From NCBI GenBank assembly GCA_027186245.1, contig CP114498.1, positions 4,471,501 through 4,535,500 on the forward strand: 64,000 nt of DNA, written 5' to 3'. Positions within the stretch are counted from its first letter, which is position 1. Each line of letters begins with the position of its first letter. Positions 22,914 through 34,899 of this stretch are shown here, in pieces. This stretch comes from Coriaria nepalensis. Taxonomy: Eukaryota > Streptophyta > Magnoliopsida > Cucurbitales > Coriariaceae. Below the pieces are notes generated by a model. The model was not told the origin of the DNA and did no database searches. It was given only the letters and a program-made list of their open reading frames with translations. The translations under genes were made by a program, and so were the position numbers.

Positions 22914-25900
22914 ATGGAAGATCAGTTAGCGAAGGCAGAGAATTTCGAAAGGCATGCAGAGAAGAAACTCAATGGCTGGGGTTTATTTGGTTCCAAGTAC
23001 GATGACGCCACTGATCTCTTCGATAAGGCCGCCAACTCTTACAAGCTCGCCAAATCCTGTAATGTTTCGATTTTCTTTGGTCGATTGCTATTTCCTTTTA
23101 GTCTCGTTTGTTACTCGAGAAAAGGAAATGAAAAATGAATGGAAATGAAAAGTTCGGTACCGAATTTTAGGGGATTTTATTTTTCTAAAATTATGTAGAT
23201 GTTAGAATTGTTGATATGATTTATTTTCGTGAAGATCAAATAGAAAATTAGCTTTTCTTTTCACGTGGAGCTGCGGCTCAGTATTTTACTGATCGTGATG
23301 AAAAGCCTTTGTTTGGGTCGGTTTTCTATTCACTATTTTCCTTTGAAGTTTTCTTTTGATATTTATGATTTTACGCTATCCAACCCGAACATGAAAGGAG
23401 AGAAGATTATATTTTTTGAAAATGAAGAGTGGATAAAGATGCTTCATGGAAGTGATTGATGAATGAATGGAGATTTAATATGTTTGCCTAGTTTTGAGAT
23501 CATCACTTGGTTTTTTATTTGAGTTAGATAATATATATGGATCCTTTTTCTCTTGAAACTCTCTAAGCCAAGAGATTAATGTTCATATAGGCACTAATTT
23601 CTTATCAACACTAGTTTCCACTTGCGATGTATGTGTCATAGTTGTTCACACTGTAGTTGTAATGGTAGGGAAAATCTATATGCTCTTTTTGTTATTCAAT
23701 ATAATGTCAAATGAGCTTTGTCCTCGAGCTTAAATTTTCATTTCTACGACTCATAATGGTTATGGTACTTCAGGGGATAAAGCTGGATCAACATATATAA
23801 AGTTGGCAAACTGTAATCTGAAGGTTGGTCCTCGTTATGTTTGAGATTATACTTTCTACATTTTTTTCATGTTATCCTTTTTAATTGTAAATATATGACA
23901 TAAATTTTTCTTTTTCTTAGGCTGAAAGCAAACATGAAGCTGGCCAAGCTTATGTCTATGCAGCTAACTGCTATAAGAAAATATCTGTAAGAGGTTAGTA
24001 AGGTACATATTAGCACCAAACCACCCCCCCGTGAAACCAAAAAAAAAAAAAGGTACACCATATATAGTCTTCTGTTGCATTAGTTAACAGAAAAATATTT
24101 GGCTTGAGCGAATTTGTGATTATAGATTTCCATATAGGAGTTTAGAAACAATAATAAATGCGGCCCAAAATTTCTGGAGAATAGGTGACCGGATTGACAA
24201 CGCTTATAAATGTATGCCTCTGGCCGCTTCAGAAGAAATCCTTTCTCCTATGCTATGTTATACTCATGCATTTTGCATATACGTTCTTTTTAGATTTGTA
24301 CTTAACATGGGATCATATCTGAAGGAGAGGCAAGAGTGTCATTCTTAAGCAGGATAAGATAGTGAAGTGTTAGACTTATATCTGTTTAAATGCTGAGAAC
24401 TTGAAAAAGCAAAAGGGATATAAACTTTAGCATACCATGTCAACACCTCTTTCAGTCCCATTGTGGGTCATTGTCTATCCTACCTATACTTTTAAGTCGA
24501 GTAACACATTTTGATGGTTGAAATCCTTGTCTTGATGCAGAGGCTGTATCTTGCCTGGACCAAGCAGTAAATCTGTTTTGTGATATTGGAAGGCTTAATA
24601 TGGCTGCAAGATATTTGAAGGTGCACATCAGAGTTACTTTTGCATCTGGTTCTTTTTTATCTCATATAATTATATTAAAATTTCAAGAAATAAAAATAAC
24701 TATTTATTCCATATGGTAATGCATGTCAGTGTCTCGTTTTTCATTGCTGACTATCTGAACTGTAATATTCTATGTTTCTTTTCTTGTTTTATTTCAATTA
24801 TGATTTTATTATGCACCAGGTCCTTTTAGGCATGAATGCTCGTGCATTCTTGTACTTACACTCTTGGAACACTCTTGTGAGGTTATAGTTGGAGATAATA
24901 ACAAATATTCTAGACAGGGCATTACCTTGAATTATTTTCATGTGTGCAGGATATCGCTGAATTATATGAGTCCGAACAGAACATTGAGCAATCCATGAGT
25001 TTCTTCGAAAAGGCTGCTGATTTTTTCCAAAATGAGGATGTAACAACTTCTGCAAACCAGTGCAAGCAAAAGGTTGCACAATTTTCTGCTCAATTAGAAC
25101 AGTAAGCCTTTCTGCCTCTACGCAACGAGTATTCATGGAAAAGGTCAGTGGAAGGGCAACTGAGATTATTCATGGAAAGCAAACTTTCAGACCATCAAAT
25201 AATATTTTACATAATTGAAATAATCAATATATGATATGGAATAGATAACTCAACTTGCTGAACTTAGATACTATTATTTTTAGTCTTTGTCTTTGAAAGG
25301 GATCCACCTCAACTTGCTATATTTCTCCAGATACCCAAAAGCAATTGAGATTTATGAAGAGATTGCGAGGCAGTCCCTAAAAAATAACCTGCTGAAATAT
25401 GGAGTCAAAGGTCATCTTCTTAATGCTGGCATATGCCAACTTTGCAAAGGCGATGTTGTTGCAATTACCAATTCATTGGAGCGATATCAGGTTTAAGACT
25501 GTGCCCATTATCATGATGTTTTACCTTAATGGCCTATCAATTATACAATAGTTTATCCCATATGCCTTTTGCAGGGTTTGGATCCATCTTTCTCGGGGAC
25601 ACGTGAATACAGATTTTTAGTGGTGAGCAACATTCATGTCTTTATGCTTTTGTCACTTTCCTGTCATACTTGCTACATCTTTCTCACCTATTTTTTTCAA
25701 TAATAGATTCTCTGTGTTCTCTTTTATCAGGAGGTTATTTTTGGACTCTCATAAACATTTCCTTTTGCTTGTAGTGTATATCTTGCATATAATTGTTGTG
25801 CTTTGAAACGTCAACATGATAAATATAACACAAATGCACCCTTTCATCTCACCTTATAGTCTTAATACTTACCATATTCTGTGCCATTTGTTACTTTTGA

Positions 25901-26462
25901 TTTTGTTTTCTCATAACAATGACAAACTTGTCCAGGATATTGCTAGTGCAGTTGATGAGGATGATGTGGAGAAGTTTACTGATATCATCAAGGAGTTTGA
26001 TAGCATGACCCCTCTGGTATATTTCTGCCTGTAATTTATAGTATTTATTCTTGAAAATATCTGTAATATTCTACTTTCCTCCTACCCCAAAGCAACTCCA
26101 CTCTCCCCTTTCTCTCTCTGTAACTTTGCTTGTGTCATGCATACGAAAATACCATCTCTCTTTCTTGAAAAAGTTTGTTTGACTTCGGCTTCTTTTCGTT
26201 CAACTTATTACAAAACTGATATTTAGGGTAGCATATTTTTAGTTATATTAATATATTTTCAGTTATATTTGGGCCAGCTCATGAATAAACGAACTCTGGT
26301 CAAGCTCAAACATCATACTAAGCTTAGATAATTAATTTAAACGTGCTTTGTAATAAGTACTTGCAATTTCTTCTTTGACAGGATGCGTGGAAAACAACCC
26401 TTCTTCTAAGGGTGAAGGAAAAGATGAAAGCCAGAGAGCTTGAGGAGGACGACCTTACCTAA
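22914..26462 (+). CDS. ASNAP: Alpha-SNAP (soluble NSF attachment protein), nine exons
   Basis: Alpha-SNAP binds SNARE bundles and recruits the ATPase NSF to disassemble them after membrane fusion; it is cytosolic and acts at membranes. Exons: 22914-23058, 23774-23823, 23921-23993, 24541-24620, 24950-25101, 25331-25490, 25575-25622, 25936-26016 and 26382-26462. All have GT/AG borders and phases agree, giving 289 aa, the normal family length. The N-terminus has [16 protein letters not shown] (membrane-facing loop). TPR-like helices follow, with [48 protein letters not shown] and [10 protein letters not shown]. The C-terminus [12 protein letters not shown] has the acidic, hydrophobic-ending tail used for NSF contact. 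Met 22914 is the start because the next codons match the family; it has G at -3 and +4. Confidence 0.96.
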
Positions 26463-26879
26463 ACTTTTTAGTGTACATGTACTATTCTGTCTCTTCTAGT
26501 TTATTCTTGATCACCGTTCCATGTTTGGTGGTTTCTGTCCGGTTCCAATGCATTTCACAACTATACATCAATCAGATTCTTTTTTTGTATGTTTGACCTT
26601 TGTCGTAAACCAGATTCCTTTTTCTATTCTGCTACCACAACAGTATGAGAATCTTTAGTCTTATTGTTAGAGAGGTCTTATATAAGTGCATGAAAAACGA
26701 CTAATGAAGCAAAGCACTGTTCTGAACCTCTCTCCTAGGAGAGAGCTTCTCTCTCTACGAATAGGTAGGGCTGTTCTGGACATTTCAGTTTAGGTACTGT
26801 AAAGAGGAGCATCTCAAGTAAGCGATTACATTGTTATAGATTAGCAGGAGTGGAATCAGTGGATCAAATCCTTCCTTCT
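26463..26879 (+). other. Alpha-SNAP 3' UTR and flank
   Basis: Downstream of the TAA stop. There is no coding sequence. An imperfect palindrome lies near 26730-26755 (CTCTCTCCTAGGAGAGAG). Confidence 0.5.
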
Positions 26880-29800
26880 CGCTTTTCAATTGGAAGAAGG
26901 CAGACATAGCTTGGATTCATCAAGAGGAAATCCTGTTTCATATTCAGATTTCAATTACAATACAACTGTTGAGCATTTTCGAAATTGGAGCGAGATTGAT
27001 CTCAATCAACAAAAAGAGAGGTCTAAACCTGTCTTCGGAATCCTGACTGCGAGGCTGTGTGGAGTGGTTCCAGAATAGGATATACAACGCAGTTCGAATT
27101 GGTGAAAATGGGACAAATCTGACAAAAGGTGACTCTCTGGTACTTTTGTTTTTCTTGAAAGTTACAATGGATAATCTAGGAGATATTACTATAGATTTAG
27201 GTCTGGATGACGTATCCGATGCTAATATAGATGAATATACGTTAGTTGGAAAAATCCTTACGGGAAAAAACCAAACAACAATGGTGTGATGGCAATTCTA
27301 AGAAGCACTTGGCCTAGTAGAATTGCACAAAACATACGAGATGTGAGTCTTAACACTTACATAATTACCTTCTACCGTTAGGAAGATATGGAAAATGCGA
27401 TAATGGGGCATGTGTTGAGCCTGCACATCTGGAAACCAGGGCTGGCAATCAGTACCATAGAGTTTGATAATTTCCTAATCTGGATTCAAGTGTACAATCT
27501 ACCTATAGAAGCATTAACATATAAATATGCAGAGAAATTAGCTGAATCTGGGGGTCATGTTGAAATTGAAAATCCACGAGATGAAAGGGGAATAAGGAGA
27601 TGTTTCATAAGATTCAGAGTTATGTGGAGACTGGATAGGGCTTTAATAACTGGTGTCTGGATCCCTAGGGGGAATGGGCTTAAGATTTGGGCGAAATTTA
27701 AATACGAGAAGATACCGGATATCTGCTTTCTCCATGGTATGCTAGGGCATAGCATGAAAAGCTGCAATAGGGTGGGTCCTGAGCATTTGGAAGGGGAACA
27801 CGCTAGAAAGTATGGTCTATTCTTGAAAGCAACTCCAATATGGGCCAAAAAAACGTTAAGTGGTATAAGGAAGATGATGGTGACGTGAAAGAAATTCTGG
27901 AAAATAAAGAGCCTGAGGTACGAGGGATGGACCATGATCAAACAGCCCCAATAAATACAGCTCTCTTTGAACTTAGGAATAAATACAGCCTCAATATCCT
28001 CTTTCTATCATAAACTAAAAATAGAAAAGGTAAAATTTGAAAATGGCTTCTATGTTGATCCCCATAGGCTAGGGGGAGGCTTGGCCCTTTAGTGGATGAT
28101 AGTGTGCGGATAGAGATCATGGGTGCTTCTGAAACCTCATAAAAGCTTCTGTTTCAGTGGAAGGTGAGTGGCAGGATGTAAGATGGTTTTGGATCTATGG
28201 CCCTCCTAAATTCAAGGACAGGGTGGTTTTGTGGGATTACATAGCAAGGGAGTTAAACTACATCAATGGGCCTTGGGTCTGTCTAGGGGATTTCAATGAA
28301 ATTCTGTGTTCGAATGAGAAAGTAAGGGGAAAGCTCAAAGCTGTCTAGAAGATGAGGAAATTCCATTGGATGATAAACCACTGGACCCTCGTTGATCATC
28401 CTTGTAAGGGTCATGTGCTTGAAAGGATTGGCAAGGTGATCAATGTTAACTGGAGGGATGTTTTTCCTAATTCTTAAGTCCTTGTGCTCCCTGCTATTGG
28501 CTCAGACCATTCACCTCTGGTTTTGGATTTGGACTATCATGATTCGTCGACCCCTAAGAGATTTAAATTTGAGGCAATGTGAACTACAAGGGAGGATTGT
28601 GAAGAGATTATAAAGAAAGGTTGGCAGTTGGAAGCTTGGGGATCTAGAGCTTATATTCTTCTAAGAAAGTTGAATCATTGTAGCTCCCTTCTAACTAAAT
28701 AGAGCAGAGAGGTCTTCCCTAACAATATGAGGCTCATTAATGACATTAATGACGTTAATTCTCAACTGGCAAGCCTACATGACTTAGAAATGAATGAGGA
28801 AACTAGTGCTAAAATTTTAAGCTTGACAAAGAAGCTTGAAGAGGTATGGGGAAATGAGAAAATTTACTGGGCCCAACGTGCTAGAATAAATGGGATTTCC
28901 CACGGAGACAGAAATACCAGCTTTTTTCACCATTTTGGGATCCACATAAGGCAAAAGAATAATGTGGTCCAATTGAGGGTGGAAAATGGGGAATGAGTCA
29001 GAAACAATGAGGAGATTGAGTTTCTTTTCAAGCCTGATTACCTTAGAAATCAATGCTTCCATGTGCAAAGAAATTTCGGTGGAAGAGATCCTTAATGCAG
29101 CTAATCAAAATGGGGGGTCTAAAGGCTCGTGGCCTTGATGGTTATTATGGGTTGTATTACCAGAAATATTGGGCTATTGTGGGGGAGGATGTTATTAAGA
29201 AGTCAAAAGTTTTTTCAACAGTGGGTCTATGTTAAGGGAGTTTGTGGCTACTAATTTGGTGTTGCTTTCTAAGGTTAAAGGGCCAGAGTCTGTATCTCAG
29301 TTCAGACCTATGTATATAAATTGAAAAAAATAAAAATTGAAATAACTTTTTTATTTCGTCCGAAAAGTTCCTATAAGCTTGTGCAATTTTAGCTATAAGA
29401 TCATCTCTAAGGTTCTAGTAAATAGATTAAAGCCCTTTTTGGATTCAATCATCTCTAAGAATCAAGGGACCTTTGTGCCAGAAGACACATACAAGATAAT
29501 ATCATAATGCCTCTAGAGATTTTCCATCATTTAAAGCTAAAAAAGAAGGGGAAGAAAGTTGTAGTGGCCATGAAGGTAGACATGAACAAAGCATATGACA
29601 AAATTGAATGGGGATTCTTAAAATCAGTTTTGGAAAGGTTGGGGTTCTGTGATAAATAGATCTTGTGGATTATGGAGTATGTAACTAAAGTCTCATATTA
29701 TATTGTTTTGAGTGGCAAAAGATCTGGTGTGGTGTCTCCTACTAGGGGATTGAGGCAAGGAGATCCTTTATCTCCTTACCTCTTTTTGATTGTGGCTGAT

Positions 29801-31089
29801 GTACTCTCTAGAAATATCCAAACAAGGGTGGATAGAGGTTTGATTAAGGGAATTCAAATGAATAAATTATACCCTACCCTTTCTCCTCTGTTTTTTTTGC
29901 AGATGACCCCTCATTTTTTTGCTCAAGTTGAGGCTCAAAATTGCAAAAACTTTCTGAAGATTACCTGCCTCAGGACAGAGACTCAATTATGAAAAATCGA
30001 GCCTCATTTTCAGCCAGCATGCTAACGGGGATTTAACAGAAAGGCTGGGGACCATTCTTGGTATGAGGGTAGCTCCTAACCCTGGGACATACATGGGTAT
30101 TCCTTATCTTTGGGGGAAGTCCAAAACTGAATCCTTTTCCTATATCAAAGAGAGAATCCTAGCCAAATGGAAGAGTTGGAAACAAAAATTACTTTCACCT
30201 AGTAACAAAGAAATCCTTATAAAGGCTGTAGCGTTGGCTATACCCTTATGAAGGGTTATGACCCCTTTCAAGCTCCCAAATAAATTGTCTAGAAATAAAC
30301 TCGGCCCCAGCTAATTACTAGTGGGGCTAGACAGATAAAGAGAGGGAAAAAATCACTGAGTGAGTTGGAAATCTCTATCTCTAAGCAAGGAGGATGATGG
30401 GCGGGACATATATAAAATATTAATTATAATATTAATATTTTATTAATAATTTAAAAATTCTTCTCTTATTTTAAATTAATTATAAAAAAAAATAAAGTAA
30501 ATTTTCGAATTCACAAGTGGAAATAGATTTATAAGTTAAAATAGACACATAGGTTGAAATGGACTCATAAAACAATACGATATATTTATAGCTCATTATT
30601 ATATATGTACCATACAATACTCTTATTTTTAAGTAATACGAATCAATTCATATCAGATACAATATAATATAATTCATATCAGACATGATACAATATAACC
30701 CGTGTCGTACCCAAACCGTGCCGCCCCAGTCCGCCTTTATGAATAAGTGGGAATCTTTGATGTTTGTCATTTTGTCTCAGTTGTTTTCCTGTTTTGTTTT
30801 GGTCTAAATGAGTTGCTGTCCTGGTTTATTTTGGTCTCCTTGGGTGGGGCGGGCTGGCGGATCTCTTCCTCCTAGTGGGTTGTTGGGTTCATGGGCAGTG
30901 TTAAATCTCTTTGGTTTCGATGTATTTTGCTTAGCTTTGTATTTCATTCGGTTGTTTGTTGTTTTGTTAGATTTTGTATCGTAGTTTTTGAGGATTAGTT
31001 TTTCTCCAGATTTTTTTTTAATCAGAAATCATTGATATCTTATAAACATTTCAATGCAAAATATGATTCCTTAGCCAAAAAAAAAAAAA
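26880..31089 (+). mobile_element. Decayed LINE (L1-type non-LTR retrotransposon) with poly(A) end
   Basis: ORF1 pieces at 27167-27888 carry a DUF4283-like region and a CCHC zinc knuckle of the plant LINE type (WAKFKYEKIPDICF...GHSMKSC; the first Cys-x2-Cys is altered to CFLH). An endonuclease fragment follows at 28157-28350 (GPWVCLGDFNEI). RT pieces run from 29350 to 30250 and include RGLRQGDPLSPYLFLIVADV. The RT catalytic FADD is encoded near 29892-29915 but in a shifted frame beside a T run. Many stops and frame changes make it dead. The 3' part (30730-31076) is non-coding and ends in a run of A at 31077-31089, the LINE tail. A target duplication was not found. Confidence 0.85.
30405..30728. 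mobile_element. AT-rich insertion in the LINE, possible MITE
   Basis: An AT-rich block breaks the LINE 3' region. The edges GGGCGGGACATATA and (reversed) GGGGCGGCACGG are weakly alike. Inner repeats of AATTCATATCAGA(T/C)A occur twice near 30640-30690. The boundaries are uncertain. Confidence 0.3.
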
Positions 31090-31980
31090 GAAATTTAATA
31101 AATTTGAAAATAAATTTGTTCACATGTGATGAAAATGTTTAATAATGGACAAATTAAACTTCACCACCTAGAACTATTAAGAAGTTAAAACTTATAATCT
31201 TAATTTTTGTTATTATAAAGAAATTAGATGAACTACTTTCAACTATTAGATAACAAAACACATACGTCTCTAGTCACTTTTCAAATTTAGATCAATCCCT
31301 TTCTTAATACACAGTTCTCTTAGACTTTATAAGTAAATTTTGCATGTTTAATGATAAGTTTGGTATAAATTGTTTATGTTAAAATGTAATTTCCGATTAG
31401 AGGTTTTACCTCTTTGTCTCTCTCTCTTTTATAATTTTTTTCATTGTTTCGTGTATTTGATTTTTTTTGTGCTCTCTCTATCGATGGTTATCTCTCCGTT
31501 CATCAATGCTGCTATGCCCCACCAATAAATTTTTAAAACCCTCAATGAGGAGTTTTAAAGCTTTTTGGCCAAAAAAGGGAAATGAAAAAAACTGGACCTA
31601 CTGAAAAGCTAAGGGATATGAAATGACAGCCCAAGTGGGGGGTGGGAATGAGGAAGATGGAATCTGGCTGTCCACGTGGCTCCTTTATTTTTATTTTTTT
31701 CCTTTTTTTTTAAATAAAAATTTGATAATGAATTGCAAATTTTAGAAAAAATTATTTATCTTGTAATATCACCAGTAAATTTAACTTAAAACTCAGATCA
31801 AACTAAGTCACCTGCCAACTGCTTGGCCAACCCCGGTCGTGGCTCCTCTTCCTCTTTTTAGCAGGCTGCGCCTGCCTTCAGTAGTTTTTTTTCTTTTTGA
31901 GAACTGCAAAAACATGTCAGAGGCTCAGACTCTCAAAAGATGATAAGGCACGAGAGGATTCTAACTAAAACTACGACGTG
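31090..31980 (+). promoter_or_regulatory. Upstream region of the PLAC8 gene, with a G-box
   Basis: AT-rich flank. A CACGTG G-box at 31673-31678 lies about 300 bp before the probable transcribed leader. No TATA box could be fixed. Confidence 0.35.
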
Positions 31981-31984
31981 TTCC

Positions 31985-32154
31985 TAGTTACTCGCTTTGG
32001 AGTCTTTTCAAAGTCAGCCTCCTCGACCGCCTTTTCTCTGTCGCTTCACCGTCATCGTCTCTCTCTCTCCGCCTTATTCCCTTGCTCTGCCGCATCTCTA
32101 CGCTTCAGAAAATTCTTCACAAACAGGACGATCTGAGAACCAGGCTCATCTGCG

Positions 32155-32196
<42 letters not shown>

Positions 32197-32679
32197 CTTG
32201 TAAGGCCGACTAGTCTTCAACCCTTCGGTAATTTGGTACGTCTTCTTCTGACCTTCCTTCTCTCTTCTCCGTTTGAAATTCCATATAAATTTGAGTGAAT
32301 TTGATTTAGTTTTAGTTGATTCGATCGTTCCCGTCTACATGATTTTATTTTCCATAGTGATTGATTTCCTAGGTTCCTTCTTTTTCTAGATGGTAAGTTT
32401 CTTTGTTAATTTGATTATTAGTTTGTAATTTAATTAACAGAATCAACTTTACTACGTATTTTTAGGGGCCCTGTGGTTTTTGATTCTCTGTGGGGCTTGT
32501 CGTGCTTCCAAGCTTTCAGTTTCATTCCCCTTTTCAGGCCCAACAGATTCCTTTTCAGGCTCAACAAGCCTCAGGACATAATTCAAAAGATATCACGTAT
32601 TGATCAATGTTTCACTCTTGACTCCTCGTTCAAATTGAGATCGAAATTCTTGCAGTTTTGATTTTCTTTTGCTGTGAGA
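31985..32679 (+). other. PLAC8-gene 5' leader with (GA)n tract and probable intron
   Basis: CT-rich leader with a GA microsatellite at 32157-32194, followed by a probable 5' UTR intron (donor near 32236, acceptor before about 32466). No long in-frame upstream ORF was identified. Confidence 0.4.
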
Positions 32680-34368
32680 ATGGGCCCGATCAACGGGAGT
32701 GAGAAAGAGGATATTTTTACGGAGTCTAATAACTCAGGTATCAAGACTCCATTTTCTCTTGATATTTCCATCTCTAAAAAGACACTACTATTAAACGATG
32801 AAGTACCTCAAACAAGTTCTGGTTCGGACATTACTCCTCGTACTAGTAGAATGAATCTACTCAAATTTGGCTCTCCATCTGCCAAGTTCAAGCGGATTTT
32901 TGATGAGAGAGACAAGTTTTCCCAATCTGTTGTCAATTCTTCAAGTGGTCATTCTGGTCTTAGAGAACGCATAAATGGTGTGTTCTCCAAGAAAATCAAT
33001 TGGGTTTCAGTCAAGGACATGAGCAAGCAATGGATTAGGAATCCAACCAACATGGCCCTTTTTGCTTGGATCACTTGCGTTGCTGTTTCTGGTGCGATTC
33101 TGTTTATGGTTATGACTGGAATGTTGAACGGTGCTCTGCCCAAAAAGTCTGAAAGAGATGTTTGGTTCGAAGTCAATAATCAGATTCTAAATGCGCTCTT
33201 CACTCTCATGTGCTTGTACCAACACCCACAAAGAACTTACCACCTCATACTTCTTTGTAGATGGAATCAGAGTGATATTGCAAAGCTCAGGAAGATTTAC
33301 TGCAAGAACGGGACCTATAAGCCTCATGAATGGTTCCACATGATGGTGGTTGTGATTCTCCTTCAACTCAACTGCTTTGCTCAGTACGCACTTTGTGGCC
33401 TAAACTTAGGTTATAAAAGGTCTCAACGGCCTGCCATAGGAGTGGGCATAACAATATCTGTAGCGATTGGGGCACCTGCAGTTGCCGGTTTATACACCAT
33501 AATGAGCCCTTTAGGAAAGGACTATCACACTGACATGGACGAGGAAGCGCAAGACGAACATATTCGTTTGCAAGGACCGATGAGACGGAAATCATTTCAG
33601 AGAAGATATTCATTTGCAGCAAGCGATGAATCCCAAGCCCAAGCCCGAGCCCAAGGTCAAGCCGTGGAGAGCAGGCCCAAATGGAGCGGAGGCATATTTG
33701 ATTTCTGGGACGATCTCTCCATAGCATACCTCTCCCTTTTCTGTAGCTTCTGTGTATTTGGATGGAACATGGAGCGGCTCGGGTTTGGAAACATGTATGT
33801 ACATATAGCCACATTCCTTCTCTTTTGTATGGCACCATTTTGGATATTCATTCTAGCTGCTGTGAATATTGATAACGAGGCTGTAAGGGAAGGTATGGCT
33901 GTTACTGGAATCGTTCTTTGTGCATTTGGAATGCTCTATGGCGGGTTTTGGAGGATTCAAATGCGGAAAAGATTTAACTTGCCTTCTTACACCTTCTGCT
34001 TTAATGAACCTTCCGTGACTGATTGCACTCTCTGGCTCTGCTGTTGTTGGTGTTCTCTTGCTCAGGAAGTACGGACAGGGAATTCATATGATATCGTTGA
34101 AGACAAGTTTTACATAAAAAATAAGGAAGGAGAAGGATATGAAGAGAACGGTCAGGTGCTTATTTCGCCTTTGCCTCCTGAAGATGGTGTGGTTGAGTAT
34201 AGATCATCCGGGCCAGGCTCACCTTTGGGCTCGGCTGGTAGGTACAGCCCGAGTCCGCAAAGACAGCTTTACACAGTCAGTGAAGAGGAGTTTCCATCAA
34301 CACTAGATAAGGATGAGACCATGATCCCACCTTCTCCAGCTTCAATACCCAGAGGAACACGCACTTGA
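32680..34368 (+). CDS. PLAC8/DUF2985 family multi-pass membrane protein
   Basis: A single uninterrupted 562-aa coding exon; the first ATG after the leader is at 32680. The N-terminus (1-120) is polar and Ser/Thr-rich. Hydrophobic segments lie at about 126-149, 220-241, 252-274, 347-362, 374-395 and 406-424. A charged loop (285-335) carries RRKSFQRRYSF and an Ala/Gln repeat. The PLAC8 Cys-rich motif is at 440-461 (CFNEPSVTDCTLWLCCCWCS), followed by LAQEVRTG, as in family members. The C-terminal tail is Pro/Ser-rich. From memory it resembles Arabidopsis PLAC8 proteins such as At3g10980. PLAC8 proteins are linked to organ-size control, cadmium resistance and calcium uptake in other cases; the role of this subgroup is not established. 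The gene is intact. Confidence 0.93.
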   Translation: MGPINGSEKEDIFTESNNSGIKTPFSLDISISKKTLLLNDEVPQTSSGSDITPRTSRMNLLKFGSPSAKFKRIFDERDKFSQSVVNSSSGHSGLRERINGVFSKKINWVSVKDMSKQWIRNPTNMALFAWITCVAVSGAILFMVMTGMLNGALPKKSERDVWFEVNNQILNALFTLMCLYQHPQRTYHLILLCRWNQSDIAKLRKIYCKNGTYKPHEWFHMMVVVILLQLNCFAQYALCGLNLGYKRSQRPAIGVGITISVAIGAPAVAGLYTIMSPLGKDYHTDMDEEAQDEHIRLQGPMRRKSFQRRYSFAASDESQAQARAQGQAVESRPKWSGGIFDFWDDLSIAYLSLFCSFCVFGWNMERLGFGNMYVHIATFLLFCMAPFWIFILAAVNIDNEAVREGMAVTGIVLCAFGMLYGGFWRIQMRKRFNLPSYTFCFNEPSVTDCTLWLCCCWCSLAQEVRTGNSYDIVEDKFYIKNKEGEGYEENGQVLISPLPPEDGVVEYRSSGPGSPLGSAGRYSPSPQRQLYTVSEEEFPSTLDKDETMIPPSPASIPRGTRT

Positions 34369-34860
34369 CCCCTGCTAAAGAACTTATTAAACCCAGTATT
34401 CTCCTTGAGTTTTATAAATGTGAGTTCAATTTGTATGAATGCATGTAATGATATATTTTTTCTTGGCCCATGTATGTATAGATGAGTTACTGTTTCAATC
34501 GACTGTCTCAATTTTATTTCCCTTTCCTGGCCAATGCTATTGTCATTTAATAGAAGTTCTAGCTTGATTAGTTGAAACATGAAGTGATTATATATGTATT
34601 TATTTGTTACCCACTTACATGCTCATCATTGTTACATTCTCGTATTAATGTTGCTCTGTCTTATTAAACATTTCAACTTCACTTCAATCCCCCCCCCCTG
34701 TTATGGAAGTTTATCTTCACTCCGGTCTTTGTATGTGTCATTTACTAAAACTCTAATAACTAACTTCACATGCGTAAATGAAAATTTGGAATAAGACTTT
34801 ATTACGAAAAGTGTAATTAATTATATTTGTTGACAGTCCCTTTGTATGTTTTACCGACAC
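34369..34860 (+). other. PLAC8-gene 3' UTR and flank
   Basis: AT-rich 3' flank with a run of C near 34690-34698. No other gene is recognised. Confidence 0.4.
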
Positions 34861-34899
34861 TTGCTATTCACGATCTTTTTGATCTAATGACTAGAGTAC

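Noticed and set aside
27555..27941. 128-codon minus-strand ORF
   Set aside because: Antisense to the LINE ORF1 remnant, with no family features.
33368..33838. 156-codon ORF on the minus strand
   Set aside because: Lies antisense within the intact PLAC8 coding exon and shows no domain; it is a shadow of that gene.
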